A stretch of 64,000 nt of DNA from Flavobacterium sp. ALD4 (GCF_002836475.1 NZ_PJBJ01000028.1:1-64000); one strand, 5' to 3'. Counted from the stretch's first letter, positions 54,099 through 63,810 are shown. Notes: generated from the letters alone by a model not told the origin. Translations and numbers: made by a program.

Positions 54099-55100
54099 AT
54101 GACAGAAGGGAATTTTGTAGATTACGTAAAAATATTTGTTTCGTCCGGAAAAGGAGGAAAAGGATCTACGCATTTGCATAGAGAGAAATTTATTGAAAAG
54201 GGAGGCCCAGATGGTGGTGATGGAGGTCGTGGTGGACATGTTTTTCTTGTAGGTAACAAAGGACTATGGACTTTGTTTCATCTTAAATTTGCTAGACATA
54301 TCAAAGCTGGAAGCGGCGGTGATGGTAGTGGTGACAGAAGTACTGGGGCGGATGGAGAAGATAAGTTCATTGAAGTCCCATTAGGAACTGTTGTAAGAGA
54401 CAAAGAAACTGGAGAGGTTTTGTTTGAAATTACGGAAGACGGAGAAAAACAAGTTCTTTCGAGAGGTGGTAAAGGAGGTTTAGGAAACTGGCACTTTAGA
54501 AGTGCTACAAACCAAACGCCAAGATATGCTCAGCCTGGGTTACCGGGATCGGAGATGGATGCAATTCTGGAGCTAAAAGTTTTGGCAGATGTAGGCTTAG
54601 TAGGTTTTCCAAATGCTGGAAAATCAACTCTTTTATCTGTTTTGACATCAGCTAAACCAAAAATCGCAGATTACCCGTTTACGACTTTAAAGCCAAACCT
54701 TGGAATTGTAGCCTACAGAGATTTTCAATCTTTTGTAATAGCAGATATTCCTGGTATTATAGAAGGTGCTGCAGAAGGAAAAGGATTAGGACATTATTTT
54801 TTACGTCACATTGAGCGTAATTCAACCTTGCTATTTCTTGTTCCTGTTGACACCCCAGATATTAAAGGAGAGTATGATATTTTGGTAAACGAACTAACAA
54901 AATACAATCCAGAAATGCTGGATAAGGAACGCATGGTTGTTATTTCTAAATGTGATATGCTGGACGATGATCTAAAAGCAGAACTGAAAGAAGAATTAGA
55001 TGTATCCTTCAAGGGTATTCCTTATATGTTTATCTCGTCTGTTGCCCAGCAAGGGTTGACAGAATTGAAAGATAAATTATGGAAAATGTTGAATGACTAA
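54099..55100 (+). CDS. obgE: GTPase ObgE/CgtA
   Basis: This 333-aa protein has the glycine-rich OBG domain (1-158: [32 protein letters not shown]) and then a G domain. The G domain has G1 GFPNAGKST (169-177), switch [12 protein letters not shown] and SKCDMLDD as G4. It lacks the C-terminal OCT extension, as is normal for this phylum. Obg links ribosome large-subunit assembly to growth and is usually essential. It is intact. Confidence 0.96.
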   Translation: MTEGNFVDYVKIFVSSGKGGKGSTHLHREKFIEKGGPDGGDGGRGGHVFLVGNKGLWTLFHLKFARHIKAGSGGDGSGDRSTGADGEDKFIEVPLGTVVRDKETGEVLFEITEDGEKQVLSRGGKGGLGNWHFRSATNQTPRYAQPGLPGSEMDAILELKVLADVGLVGFPNAGKSTLLSVLTSAKPKIADYPFTTLKPNLGIVAYRDFQSFVIADIPGIIEGAAEGKGLGHYFLRHIERNSTLLFLVPVDTPDIKGEYDILVNELTKYNPEMLDKERMVVISKCDMLDDDLKAELKEELDVSFKGIPYMFISSVAQQGLTELKDKLWKMLND

Positions 55101-55120
55101 TTAAGCATTTTACACTTATA

Positions 55121-55158
55121 AACAAAAAACCGTTTCAAGAAATTGAAACGGTTTTTTG
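55121..55158. terminator. obg terminator
   Basis: A perfect 17-bp stem (ACAAAAAACCGTTTCAA / TTGAAACGGTTTTTTGT) with a 4-nt loop starts 20 nt after the obg stop. Confidence 0.92.
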
Positions 55159-55173
55159 TTTTCTATTTAATTG

Positions 55174-55590
55174 CTATCCTACGTCCTTTAGCCATAATAG
55201 GAAATGGTCGTCAGGGCAGTCTGTCGAAGCTCTATAGGTGATTTTATATCTGTTTTCGTAATAGTAATCATTCAAACATTTACCATAAACAAAATTAAGA
55301 ATTGCTTTTGATGGCTCAGAAACGTCTTTATTTCGCGTTTCAGATTGTTTAAAAATTGGTTTGTGTGTCTTGTTCTAGGGTTTGAATTAAAGAAAAAACA
55401 TTCTATAATCTCTGTCTCATTATTACTCGAAATGGCTTTGGTGTATATTTAATCTACAAAAGTAGTTGTGGATTTAATTTCACTTTCTTTTTCTAAAGTG
55501 ATCATCGCATCCCGTTTTTTGTCAAATTGTTAGGCTATTACAGGGACAGACATCATAAGTAAGAATAGGAATAATTTGTTATACAGTTTG
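55174..55590 (-). pseudogene. Small secreted hypothetical protein, inactivated
   Basis: Minus-strand reading gives a signal-peptide-like LYNKLFLFLLMMSVPVIA, then TAA where Gln would follow. QFDKKRDAMITLEKESEIKS and TTTFVD come next, then another TAA. A frame change precedes the tail SETRNKDVSEPSKAILNFVY, KCLNDYYYENRYKITY and DDHFLLWLKDVG, stop at 55174. No family is recognised. The long matching segments in two frames show it was once a gene. Confidence 0.6.
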
Positions 55591-55859
55591 AGGATAAGAG
55601 GAATTGATTTTAAGTGAATTTAAGTCTATTTGTTGTAAGTTTTTTCTAAAAATCAGTACAATAATACTTATGGTAATGAGAGCTAGTCTATTTTTTTGTT
55701 TGGTAAAAAGCAATTGCAAGACAAATTATGAAAGATATTGATTGATTAATACATGTTCAGAAAGTATTTAAATCTTCCTGAACACTAAATGAGGTCGATT
55801 TTTTGTTTTAAAATGTCAAAGCTTTCCCAATGATACAAGATTCCAATTATAAATTTCCT

Positions 55860-55867
55860 TATTTTTG
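55860..55867 (+). promoter_or_regulatory. Putative -7 box (TATTTTTG) 5 nt before the TPR gene
   Basis: The final G is at 55867 and the ATG begins at 55872, another predicted leaderless start. Confidence 0.5.
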
Positions 55868-55871
55868 AAGA

Positions 55872-56576
55872 ATGAAACAAATTATATATCTCTTTTTATT
55901 CCTACCAATGATGATTTGGTCTCAATCCAATTTTGACGAAGCAGAAAAATTATTCAACGATAAAAAGTATGAACAGGCGCAGCCTATATTAGAAGCACTT
56001 CTAAAAGCGAGTCCGTCGAATTTAAAAACGATCGAATATTTAGGAGATATTGCAGGCAGTAGTAAGAAATGGGATGCTGCGATGTTTTACTATAAAAAGT
56101 TGAAGCAAATAAAACCATCTGAAGCAAATTATTTTTACAAATATGGAGGTGCTTTGGGAATGAAAGCCTTAGAAGTTAATAAGTTTAAGGCTTTAGGAAT
56201 GATCGGCGAGATTAGAGAGTCATTCGAAAAAGCAATAAAACTCAATCCGGCGCATATTGATGCTAGATGGGCTTTGATAGAATTATATATCACACTTCCC
56301 GTCATTATTGGTGGAAGCGAAACGAAGGCACTCAAATACGCTAACGAATTATCGAAAATTTCGAGCGTAGACGGTTATTTATCAAGAGGACATATTGATG
56401 AATATTATCGAAGGTACGAAGCTGCAGAGAGGCAATATAAAAAAGCATTTTCAGTGGCTTATTCTAAAGTAAGCTGTCAAAAGCTCGCAAACTTATATAA
56501 AAATAAGATGAATGATCCTGAGAAAGCTAAAATAACTTGGGACGAATTCAACAAGAAAAATAAAGCGATTAAGTGA
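55872..56576 (+). CDS. Secreted TPR-repeat protein
   Basis: This 234-aa protein has a signal peptide (MKQIIYLFLFLPMMIWSQ). TPR-like helix pairs follow: FNDKKYEQAQPILEALLKAS, WDAAMFYYKKLKQIKPSE and YEAAERQYKKAFSVAY. It is probably a periplasmic or envelope scaffold; the partner is unknown. It lies 49 nt before mpl on the same strand. Confidence 0.8.
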   Translation: MKQIIYLFLFLPMMIWSQSNFDEAEKLFNDKKYEQAQPILEALLKASPSNLKTIEYLGDIAGSSKKWDAAMFYYKKLKQIKPSEANYFYKYGGALGMKALEVNKFKALGMIGEIRESFEKAIKLNPAHIDARWALIELYITLPVIIGGSETKALKYANELSKISSVDGYLSRGHIDEYYRRYEAAERQYKKAFSVAYSKVSCQKLANLYKNKMNDPEKAKITWDEFNKKNKAIK

Positions 56577-56625
56577 TAATTCAGGGATTAAATTAATATA
56601 TAAACGCATAATTGAATAAACGTAA

Positions 56626-57981
56626 ATGACAACACATTTCATAGCTATAGGAGGGAGTGCAATGCACAACTTAGCATTAGCATTACACAATAAAGGATAT
56701 AAAGTAACGGGAAGTGACGATGCAATCTTTGAGCCTTCTAAATCACGTCTGGATACTAAAGGAATTTTGCCTGCAGAAATGGGCTGGTTTCCGGAAAAAA
56801 TCACAAATGACATTGATGCAGTAATACTGGGAATGCATGCTAAAGCAGATAATCCGGAACTTTTAAAAGCACAGGAAAGAGGGTTGAAAATTTATTCCTA
56901 TCCAGAGTTCTTATATGAGCAGTCCAAAAATAAAACACGTGTAGTTATAGGCGGATCTCATGGAAAAACTACAATAACCTCAATGATTTTGCATGTGATG
57001 CATTACAATGACATAGCGGTGGATTATATGGTGGGGGCGCAATTAGAAGGTTTTGACACGATGGTTCATCTTACGGATGAAAATGATTTTATCGTTTTAG
57101 AAGGAGATGAGTATTTGTCTTCGCCAATTGATAGAAGACCAAAATTCCATTTGTACCAACCTAATATTGCTTTGATATCAGGAATTGCATGGGATCATAT
57201 TAATGTTTTTCCTACCTATGAGAACTATGTAGAACAGTTTGAAATTTTTGTGGATCAAATCAGCCGTGGTGGTATATTAGTTTATAATGAAGAGGATTTA
57301 GAAGTAAAACGTGTGTCAGAAGGAGCAACAAAACCAACCCGTAAATTAGCTTATACTACTCCGAATTATAAAGTGGAGAACGGAACGACGTTATTAGAAA
57401 CGCCGGAGGGAGATATGCCTATTGAAGTTTTTGGGGCTCATAATCTAAATAATTTGGCTGGGGCCAAATGGATTTGCCAGAACATGGGTGTCGATGAAGC
57501 CGATTTTTATGAAGCGATTGGTAGTTTTAAGGGGGCTTCAAAACGATTGGAAAAAATTGCTGAAAGTAGAACTACAGTAGCATATAAAGATTTTGCCCAT
57601 TCACCGAGTAAAGTGGCAGCAACTACAAAGGCAGTTAAAGAACAGTATCCAGATAGAACATTGATGGCTTGTTTAGAATTGCATACCTACAGCAGTCTAA
57701 ATTCGGAGTTTTTAAAAGAATACGAAGGAGCATTAGCATACGCTGATGTTGCGGTTGTTTTCTATTCACCAGATGCGGTAAAAATCAAACAATTAGAAGA
57801 AGTTACGTACGATCAGATTGCACAGGCATTTAATAGAAAAGACTTGATTATATATACAAATCCGAAAGACTTCAAAGACTATCTGTTTAATTTAAATCTT
57901 GAAAACTCAGCATTGCTATTGATGAGTTCAGGAAATTATGGCGGGTTGAATTTTGATGAGGTAAAAGGATTGATTCAGTAA
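56626..57981 (+). CDS. mpl: UDP-MurNAc:muropeptide ligase Mpl (Mur ligase family)
   Basis: This 451-aa Mur-ligase starts HFIAIGGSAMHNLALALHNKGY (Rossmann) and has the ATP loop VVIGGSHGKTTITS (107-119). EGDEYLSSPIDRRPKF is in the central domain and KDFAHSPSKVAATTKAV in the C-terminal domain. Mpl recycles the murein tripeptide by joining it to UDP-MurNAc, which complements anmK elsewhere in this window. MurC is the main alternative, but the EGDEY region and length fit Mpl better. Confidence 0.88.
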   Translation: MTTHFIAIGGSAMHNLALALHNKGYKVTGSDDAIFEPSKSRLDTKGILPAEMGWFPEKITNDIDAVILGMHAKADNPELLKAQERGLKIYSYPEFLYEQSKNKTRVVIGGSHGKTTITSMILHVMHYNDIAVDYMVGAQLEGFDTMVHLTDENDFIVLEGDEYLSSPIDRRPKFHLYQPNIALISGIAWDHINVFPTYENYVEQFEIFVDQISRGGILVYNEEDLEVKRVSEGATKPTRKLAYTTPNYKVENGTTLLETPEGDMPIEVFGAHNLNNLAGAKWICQNMGVDEADFYEAIGSFKGASKRLEKIAESRTTVAYKDFAHSPSKVAATTKAVKEQYPDRTLMACLELHTYSSLNSEFLKEYEGALAYADVAVVFYSPDAVKIKQLEEVTYDQIAQAFNRKDLIIYTNPKDFKDYLFNLNLENSALLLMSSGNYGGLNFDEVKGLIQ

Positions 57982-57999
57982 TAGTTCAATGTATTAAAA

Positions 58000-58458
58000 A
58001 TGGAGGATAACATAAGAGTCAGTAAAACTACCAGCAAAAATGAGGATTTTATAAATTTGGTAGTGGCATTGGATCAAAGTCTATGGGAGCGGTATCCGGA
58101 ATTGACCTCTGATTATTGGGGGAATAATATTTTAGAAATCAACCCTAATGTTGTGGTTTTATACCTTGATAACAAGGCTGTGGCCTGCGGATGTTATAAG
58201 AAAAAGGGGAAAGATGCAATTGAAATAAAGCGTATGTTTGTTTTGCCGGAAGCCAGAGGCAAGGGGTTTGCCCAAAGTATTTTGCAGGAACTAGAACAAT
58301 GGGGAGTGGAGTCAGGGTTTTTGTTTTCAGTTTTGGAAACCTTATATAAGCAGATAGAAGCTATTGGGATGTATCAGAAATGTGGATACGCAATAGTCAA
58401 TAATTACGAACCTTACGTGGGTTTAAAAAATAGTATTTGCATGCGGAAACAAATTTAA
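58000..58458 (+). CDS. GNAT family N-acetyltransferase
   Basis: This 152-aa protein has the acetyl-CoA site IKRMFVLPEARGKGFAQSIL and a C-terminal AIGMYQKCGYAIVNNY. Substrate is unknown. It lies between mpl (18-nt gap) and radC (11-nt gap), consistent with one operon from the TPR gene to the secreted protein near 60.6 kb. Confidence 0.88.
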   Translation: MEDNIRVSKTTSKNEDFINLVVALDQSLWERYPELTSDYWGNNILEINPNVVVLYLDNKAVACGCYKKKGKDAIEIKRMFVLPEARGKGFAQSILQELEQWGVESGFLFSVLETLYKQIEAIGMYQKCGYAIVNNYEPYVGLKNSICMRKQI

Positions 58459-58469
58459 AGAATAAGCCA

Positions 58470-59165
58470 ATGTCTGAAAACGCTTTTTTTCCTATTACTA
58501 ATTGGTCCGAAAACGATAAACCACGTGAAAAGCTAATGCTCAAGGGTAAAGGTGCGTTGAGTGATGCTGAATTAATCGCTATTTTAATTGGTTCTGGTAG
58601 TCGAAATGAATCGGCGGTAGATTTAAGTAAAAGAATTTTGAAGAGTGTGGACAACAATCTAAATGCTTTAGGCAAGTTGTCTATTTCCCAATTAATGAAT
58701 TTCAAAGGAATAGGGGAGGCCAAAGCGATTTCCATTATCGCCGCTTTAGAATTAGGGAGGCGAAGAAGGTCAGAAGAGGCTGTCGAATTGATCAAAATCA
58801 GTTCCAGTAGAATGATTTTTGAGATTATGCAACCTATAATTGGGGAGTTACCGCACGAGGAATTTTGGATTGTTTATTTGAATAATTCAAATAAGATTCT
58901 TTCAAAATCGCAATTGAGTAAAGGTGGGATAACAGGAACATTGGTAGACGTAAGGTTAGTATTCAAGATGGCACTTGAAATGGGAGCAACTGGATTGATA
59001 TTATGTCATAACCATCCTTCAGGAACTTTGGTTCCAAGTGATGCCGATAAACAAATTACCAAGAAATTAAGAACTGCCGGAGACAGCTTAGAAATAAAAG
59101 TTTTGGATCATTTAATTGTCACTGAGTTTAATTATTTTAGTTTTGTTGACGAAGGAATATTTTAA
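58470..59165 (+). CDS. radC: RadC family JAB/JAMM protein
   Basis: This 231-aa protein starts at MSENAFFPITNWSENDKPRE; an in-frame ATG at 58437 lies inside the previous gene. It has an N-terminal UPF0758 helix-hairpin-helix (GKGALSDAELIAILIGSGS, LMNFKGIGEAKA) and a JAMM metal site HNHPSGTLVPSDAD. Despite the name, its role in DNA repair is not established. Confidence 0.93.
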   Translation: MSENAFFPITNWSENDKPREKLMLKGKGALSDAELIAILIGSGSRNESAVDLSKRILKSVDNNLNALGKLSISQLMNFKGIGEAKAISIIAALELGRRRRSEEAVELIKISSSRMIFEIMQPIIGELPHEEFWIVYLNNSNKILSKSQLSKGGITGTLVDVRLVFKMALEMGATGLILCHNHPSGTLVPSDADKQITKKLRTAGDSLEIKVLDHLIVTEFNYFSFVDEGIF

Positions 59166-59176
59166 AAATAACTATA

Positions 59177-59866
59177 ATGAAAATTACAAATATAAAAGAT
59201 GTCTTTTTTGACTTAGATCATACGCTTTGGGATTTTGATAAAAATTCAGAGATTACTTTTGAGGGTATCTTTCAAAGAAATCACCCCGCCATTGAAATCA
59301 AAACATTCATCGAAAAATATGTGCCGATAAATCAGGCGTGCTGGAAGTTGTATCAATACGATAAGATCTCACACGAGGAGTTGCGTTACAACAGGTTGAA
59401 GCATTCTTTTGATGCGATCAATTATTCTGTTTCTGATGCGCAAATTGAGATCATTGCTCAGGAGTATATCCAACTATTGCCAGATAACAACCTCCTTTTT
59501 GAGGGTGCTTTTGAGATCTTGGATTATCTAAATGCAAATTATAAGTTGCACATCATTACTAATGGTTTTGCAGAAGTACAAGGAAGGAAAATCAAAAATG
59601 CTAAGTTGCATGATTATTTTCATACCATTACAAATTCAGATATGGCTGGGGTTAAAAAGCCAAACCCTATTATTTTTGAATACGCATTAGATCTGGCTAA
59701 AGCCAATAAGGAAAACAGCATCATGATTGGGGATTCTTTGGATGCAGATGTGCAAGGAGCACTCGATATGGGATTAGATGCTATTTTTTTTAATACGGAT
59801 AAAGTTCAAGTGGAACAAAAAATAAAACAAGTCAATCATTTATTAGAATTAAAAAAATATTTATAA
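59177..59866 (+). CDS. HAD family hydrolase, YjjG-like nucleotidase
   Basis: This 229-aa protein has HAD motif I FFDLDHTLWDFDKN (Asp nucleophile), motif II HIITNG, the motif III lysine in GVKKPNP and motif IV MIGDSLDADVQGA. DHTLWDF and the alpha-helical cap match YjjG-type noncanonical nucleotide 5'-nucleotidases. It lies 11 nt after radC. Confidence 0.88.
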   Translation: MKITNIKDVFFDLDHTLWDFDKNSEITFEGIFQRNHPAIEIKTFIEKYVPINQACWKLYQYDKISHEELRYNRLKHSFDAINYSVSDAQIEIIAQEYIQLLPDNNLLFEGAFEILDYLNANYKLHIITNGFAEVQGRKIKNAKLHDYFHTITNSDMAGVKKPNPIIFEYALDLAKANKENSIMIGDSLDADVQGALDMGLDAIFFNTDKVQVEQKIKQVNHLLELKKYL

Positions 59867-59868
59867 CC

Positions 59869-60624
59869 ATGAGAAAGCAAATATTAGCAGTACTATTATT
59901 CATTTCAAGTTTTGGTTTTTCTCAATCCGTAGATGATTATAAAGCAGTTATCATACCTATAAAATACGAATTTACTAGTACAGACAATCAGTATCGCCTA
60001 GCTACTATATCGAAGTATAATTTAAATAATGCAGGTTTCGAAGCCTTTTATGACAATGAGTCGGTGACCGACGAGTATAAGGACAGATGTAGCCTTTTGT
60101 ATTATGACATTGTGAAGGAAAAATCATTTCTAACGACTAAAGTACATATTACTCTTAAAGATTGTTACGGCAAGGTTATTTTTGAATCAGAAACAGGGGT
60201 CAGTAAAGAAAAGGCTTACGAGTTGGCATATCCAGATGCGCTAAATGAGGCTTTTGCTTCTGTTAATTCCTTGAATTATAAATACAAGGAAAAAGAGGTG
60301 AAAAGTACTGTAGATTCTATAGCGGTTGATAAAAGCGCGGTGTCAGACGTAGTGTCAGTGACTAAAAATAGGATAACTAAACCGGAGACTTTAGACCTGA
60401 ATGATTCAAGTGTTCTTTATGCGCAACCTATAGTTAACGGGTTTCAACTTGTGAATAGTTTGCCTAAAGTAGTGATGAAAGTATTTAAAACATCTAGTCC
60501 TACCTGTCTTATTGCCGTAAAAGAATCTACTCAGGGTGTTTTAATTTCAAAAGACAATCAGTGGTTTTTTGAGTATTATCAAAATGACAAACTGATCTCT
60601 GAAAAAATAGAAGTTAAGTTTTAG
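59869..60624 (+). CDS. Secreted hypothetical protein
   Basis: This 251-aa protein has signal peptide MRKQILAVLLFISSFGFSQ. It then has an N-terminal domain, DYKAVIIPIKYEFTSTDNQY...FEAFYDNE, and a C-terminal beta-rich part (VVMKVFKTSSPTCLIAVKES). I recognise no named family; it is the type of conserved envelope protein common in Flavobacteriaceae. It starts 2 nt after the HAD gene and ends the operon before a terminator. Confidence 0.7.
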   Translation: MRKQILAVLLFISSFGFSQSVDDYKAVIIPIKYEFTSTDNQYRLATISKYNLNNAGFEAFYDNESVTDEYKDRCSLLYYDIVKEKSFLTTKVHITLKDCYGKVIFESETGVSKEKAYELAYPDALNEAFASVNSLNYKYKEKEVKSTVDSIAVDKSAVSDVVSVTKNRITKPETLDLNDSSVLYAQPIVNGFQLVNSLPKVVMKVFKTSSPTCLIAVKESTQGVLISKDNQWFFEYYQNDKLISEKIEVKF

Positions 60625-60645
60625 TTCTAAATTTTAAGTCCTAAA

Positions 60646-60680
60646 CAAAAGAGCAAGCAATTTTTTGCTTGCTTTTTTGT
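60646..60680. terminator. Terminator between the secreted protein and rarA
   Basis: AGCAAGCAA/TTGCTTGCT stem with flanking A- and T-runs serves converging genes. Confidence 0.85.
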
Positions 60681-60724
60681 TTATACTAAGTATCTCTGCC
60701 TAATTTATATTTTACACCAGTTCT

Positions 60725-62002
60725 CTAATACCCATATTTCCCTTTCCAACGGTTTTTCAAAAAGTCTCTGGTAGTGTTTTCTCTGGAATTGTTTCCGGGA
60801 ACATAGAACGGGGTGTTTTTGACTCCATCGGGCAAAAATTCCTGGTCGGCAAAATTGTTGGCGAAATCATGTGAATATTTATATTCGTCACCATATCCTA
60901 ATTCTTTCATTAATTTGGTAGGCGCATTGCGCAAATGGATAGGAACAGGTAAATCACCGGTTTGCTTCACTAATTGCTGTGCTGTGCCAATGGCTAAATA
61001 AGAAGCATTACTTTTAGGAGAGGTAGCGAGATAAATGGCACATTGGCTTAATATAATTCTGCTTTCTGGATAACCTATGGTTGAAACCGCCTGAAACGTG
61101 TTGTTGGCCATTATAAAAGCAGTAGGGTTTGCATTTCCAATATCTTCACTCGATAGAATAAGCATACGTCTGGCTATAAATTTCACATCTTCTCCGCCTT
61201 CAATCATTCTCGCCAGCCAATAAACAGCTCCGTTAGGATCGCTGCCACGAATCGATTTTATAAATGCCGAAACGATGTCATAATGCTGTTCGCCACTTTT
61301 GTCATACAAAACTGTATTTTGCTGTACCAGTTCAAAAACGCGGTTATTTGTGATGATAATTTCGCTGTCAGCAGAGGCGTTTACGACTAGTTCAAATATA
61401 TTCAATAGCTTTCGTCCGTCACCACCCGAAAGTCGTAATAGCGCTTCCGTTTCCCTTAATTCAATATTTTTGGAGGCTAAAAAAACATCCGTTTTCAAAG
61501 CGCGTTGTAATAAGGACTCTAAATCGTCTTTTGTGAAAGCGTTTAATACATAAACTTGACAACGGGATAATAAGGCAGGAATAACTTCAAAACTGGGGTT
61601 TTCCGTTGTGGCACCTATTAATGTGATCCATCCTTTTTCAACCGCTGCTAATAAGGAGTCCTGCTGTGATTTACTGAAGCGATGAATTTCATCTATGAAT
61701 AAGATTGGATTCTTGGTGGTGAATAGACCTCCACTTTGTTTGGCTTTTTCGATGACTTCCCTGATGTCCTTCACGCCTGAATTGATAGCGCTTAAAATGT
61801 AAAAAGGACGTTTTGATTCCTGAGCGATTATTTGTGCCAAGGTAGTTTTGCCCGTTCCCGGCGGTCCCCATAAGATTAGGGAAGGGATAATTCCTTTTGC
61901 TATTTGTTGTGTCAAAGAGCCATTTGGTCCCACAAGGTGGGATTGGCTTATGTAGTCTTCTAATTTTTGTGGACGTATTCGTTCTGCTAATGGTGCTTCC
62001 AT
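60725..62002 (-). CDS. rarA: Replication-associated recombination protein A
   Basis: This 425-aa AAA+ ATPase (MgsA/RarA) acts at stalled replication forks. It has Walker [11 protein letters not shown] (45-54), Walker [15 protein letters not shown], sensor [19 protein letters not shown], and the family C-terminal tetramerisation domain ([31 protein letters not shown]). It is monocistronic. The promoter-like string TAATTTTA, 4 nt before the ATG, mimics the leaderless geometry seen elsewhere but lacks the final G. Confidence 0.95.
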   Translation of the reverse strand: MEAPLAERIRPQKLEDYISQSHLVGPNGSLTQQIAKGIIPSLILWGPPGTGKTTLAQIIAQESKRPFYILSAINSGVKDIREVIEKAKQSGGLFTTKNPILFIDEIHRFSKSQQDSLLAAVEKGWITLIGATTENPSFEVIPALLSRCQVYVLNAFTKDDLESLLQRALKTDVFLASKNIELRETEALLRLSGGDGRKLLNIFELVVNASADSEIIITNNRVFELVQQNTVLYDKSGEQHYDIVSAFIKSIRGSDPNGAVYWLARMIEGGEDVKFIARRMLILSSEDIGNANPTAFIMANNTFQAVSTIGYPESRIILSQCAIYLATSPKSNASYLAIGTAQQLVKQTGDLPVPIHLRNAPTKLMKELGYGDEYKYSHDFANNFADQEFLPDGVKNTPFYVPGNNSRENTTRDFLKNRWKGKYGY

Positions 62003-62259
62003 TTTGTAAAATTACTATTTTTATTTGTAGCTACTCGAGCACTACACAATATCTTTTTTTCGGTCGCTTCCTACCTAGCATAGAAATAAAAGGATGCCGT
62101 TACTCGCGAAGTACTGGGACTTTGCTAAGTCTTGAAATTACCTGTTTTAGGAACGGGCAGATTTCATTTATTGATTTGAAGCGTTATTATATGACAAAAT
62201 AGCATTAAATTGCTTTTGGATATATTTTTGATTTATATAAAATAATAAAAAAAGCTAAA
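62003..62259. other. Intergenic region rarA-rhomboid
   Basis: This is 257 bp with no gene. It contains a GC-richer string (GGATGCCGTTACTCGCG... to 62160) that differs in composition from the AT-rich flanks and may be a dispersed intergenic element. Confidence 0.4.
62223..62230 (+). promoter_or_regulatory. Putative -7 box (TATTTTTG) for the rhomboid gene
   Basis: It is a TAnnTTTG match 30 nt before the start. Confidence 0.4.
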
Positions 62260-63027
62260 ATGGATAATCATTTTAAATTTACCAATTCTGTCGTGGGAAT
62301 GCCACTTTTTTTTGTACTGTTCCTTTGGTTTGTCTATTGGATGGAAATTCGATTTGGTTTTGATTTTGATAAATATGGGGTTTGTCCAAGAACATTTTCC
62401 GGTTTGCAGGGTGTTTTTTTAAGTCCGTTCATCCATTCTGATTTGAAGCACCTTTATAATAACTCGATGCCCTTGCTAGTTTTGTTAGCTGCTTTGCAGT
62501 TTTTTTACGCAAAACAATCATATGCGGTTATAGGGTATGGTATTTTGTTTTCGGGTATCTTGACTTGGTTGATTGGTAGGTCAAGCTATCATATAGGGGC
62601 CAGTGGGCTGATTTATGTTTTAGTGTCCTTTATCTTTATTAAAGGAATATTGACGCGATACTATCGTTTGGTTGCATTATCGCTTGCCGTGATAATGCTG
62701 TATGGTGGAATCCTTTGGTATGCGTTTCCAAAAGTGGATGATACCATTTCCTGGGAAGGGCATTTGGCAGGATTGATTACTGGAGTTGTACTTTCTTTGG
62801 TGTACAAAACACCAGAATATAAAAAGCCAATTAAATACGATTGGGAAAAGCCTGATTTTAATTCGGCAGAGGATAAGTTTATGCAACGTTTTGATGAGGA
62901 CGGAAATTTCGTCAATTTAGTAATTGAAGAAGAGGAGGTTGGGATTCCTATAGAAGTTCAATCGTATTTCACGTCAAATTTGGCTGTTGAGTATGAAATT
63001 AAAGTAAACGTAAAAAGCGAATCATGA
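62260..63027 (+). CDS. Rhomboid family intramembrane serine protease
   Basis: This 255-aa protein has about six membrane helices (residues about 10-175). The catalytic Ser115 is in HIGASGLIYV and His168 in WEGHLAGLITG, the rhomboid dyad. The oxyanion-side residues HSDLKHLYNNSMPLLVL are also conserved. A C-terminal acidic cytoplasmic tail (about 180-255) extends past the usual fold. Its substrate is unknown. Confidence 0.92.
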   Translation: MDNHFKFTNSVVGMPLFFVLFLWFVYWMEIRFGFDFDKYGVCPRTFSGLQGVFLSPFIHSDLKHLYNNSMPLLVLLAALQFFYAKQSYAVIGYGILFSGILTWLIGRSSYHIGASGLIYVLVSFIFIKGILTRYYRLVALSLAVIMLYGGILWYAFPKVDDTISWEGHLAGLITGVVLSLVYKTPEYKKPIKYDWEKPDFNSAEDKFMQRFDEDGNFVNLVIEEEEVGIPIEVQSYFTSNLAVEYEIKVNVKSES

Positions 63028-63051
63028 CCCGAGTCTTGATTCGCTTTTTTA
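63011..63051. terminator. Terminator overlapping the rhomboid stop codon
   Basis: TAAAAAGCGAATCA (63011-63024) pairs with TGATTCGCTTTTTTA. The stem begins inside the coding sequence, and the TGA lies at its apex. Confidence 0.85.
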
Positions 63052-63070
63052 TGATTGATTCTATTAGATG

Positions 63071-63805
63071 TTAGATTCTTTGTCTTAACGCTTCATATAA
63101 AAATGCACCACAAGCAACGGAAACATTTAGGGAACCAATGGTTCCAAACATTGGTAGTTTGGCTTTTTCGTCGACAATCTTCAAAACGGATGGGTTTACA
63201 CCGCGGTCTTCTGATCCCATTATAATGGCTACGGGCTCATTTAAAGAAATGTCATAAATAGTGGTATCTGTCTTTTCGGTTGCAGCAATAGTTTTAATCC
63301 CGCTTGCCTGCAAAAGGAAGATGGCGTCTTTGATATGCTCTACTTTACAAATCGGAATATTAAATACCGCTCCTGCTGACGTTTTTACGGTATCCCCGTT
63401 CACTGGTGCTGAACCTGCTTTTTGAACTATAATACCATTTACTCCGGTACACTCAGCGGTTCTGATGATAGCGCCAAAATTTCGTGCGTCAGAAATTTGA
63501 TCTAAGATTAAAAACAATGGTGTTTTCCCATTTTCAACTACGGTATCAATTAAGGTCTCTAAATCAAAAAAGGAAATAGGAGAGATGCTTGCTACGGCGC
63601 CTTGATGGTTGTTAGGTGTTAATCTATTTAGTTTTTCTACGGGAACATAGGAGAAGTTTACATTGGCGCGCTTCATCACTTTCATTAAGTCTTTCATCAA
63701 TTCGCTACTCGCTTCTTTTTGAATATAAACTTTGTCTACTGTAGTTCCTGCTTGGATAGCTTCAATGATAGCTCTAATTCCAAAAATTTGATGTTCTTTT
63801 TCCAT
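63071..63805 (-). CDS. rlmB: 23S rRNA (guanosine-2251-2'-O)-methyltransferase
   Basis: This 244-aa SpoU/TrmH-type SPOUT enzyme starts with a substrate-binding domain (IFGIRAIIEAI, NRLTPNNHQGAVASI). The methyltransferase domain has the three motifs LDQISDARNFGAIIRTAECTG, VAIIMGSEDRGV and GSLNVSVACGAFLYEALRQ. It methylates G2251 in the ribosomal P-loop. The ATG lies 6 nt past a TATCTTTG box, so the mRNA may be leaderless. Confidence 0.95.
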   Translation of the reverse strand: MEKEHQIFGIRAIIEAIQAGTTVDKVYIQKEASSELMKDLMKVMKRANVNFSYVPVEKLNRLTPNNHQGAVASISPISFFDLETLIDTVVENGKTPLFLILDQISDARNFGAIIRTAECTGVNGIIVQKAGSAPVNGDTVKTSAGAVFNIPICKVEHIKDAIFLLQASGIKTIAATEKTDTTIYDISLNEPVAIIMGSEDRGVNPSVLKIVDEKAKLPMFGTIGSLNVSVACGAFLYEALRQRI

Positions 63806-63810
63806 AGCGC

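Larger units (their letters stand above)
55101..55871. other. Low-coding gap containing gene remnants
   Basis: This is 771 bp. Left to right it holds the obg terminator, a decayed minus-strand secreted protein (55174-55590), and a possible remnant of a small minus-strand membrane protein (about 55588-55760: SFIICLAIAFYQTK then, after a frameshift, RLALITISIIVLIFRKN). A short inverted repeat lies around 55752-55786 (TGTTCAG/CTGAACA), ahead of the promoter of the TPR gene. Confidence 0.5.

Noticed and set aside
56626..57981. Assigning the Mur ligase as MurC
   Set aside because: The central EGDEY region and overall length suit Mpl better, and anmK in the same window supports a recycling role. 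The call remains less certain than for murF.
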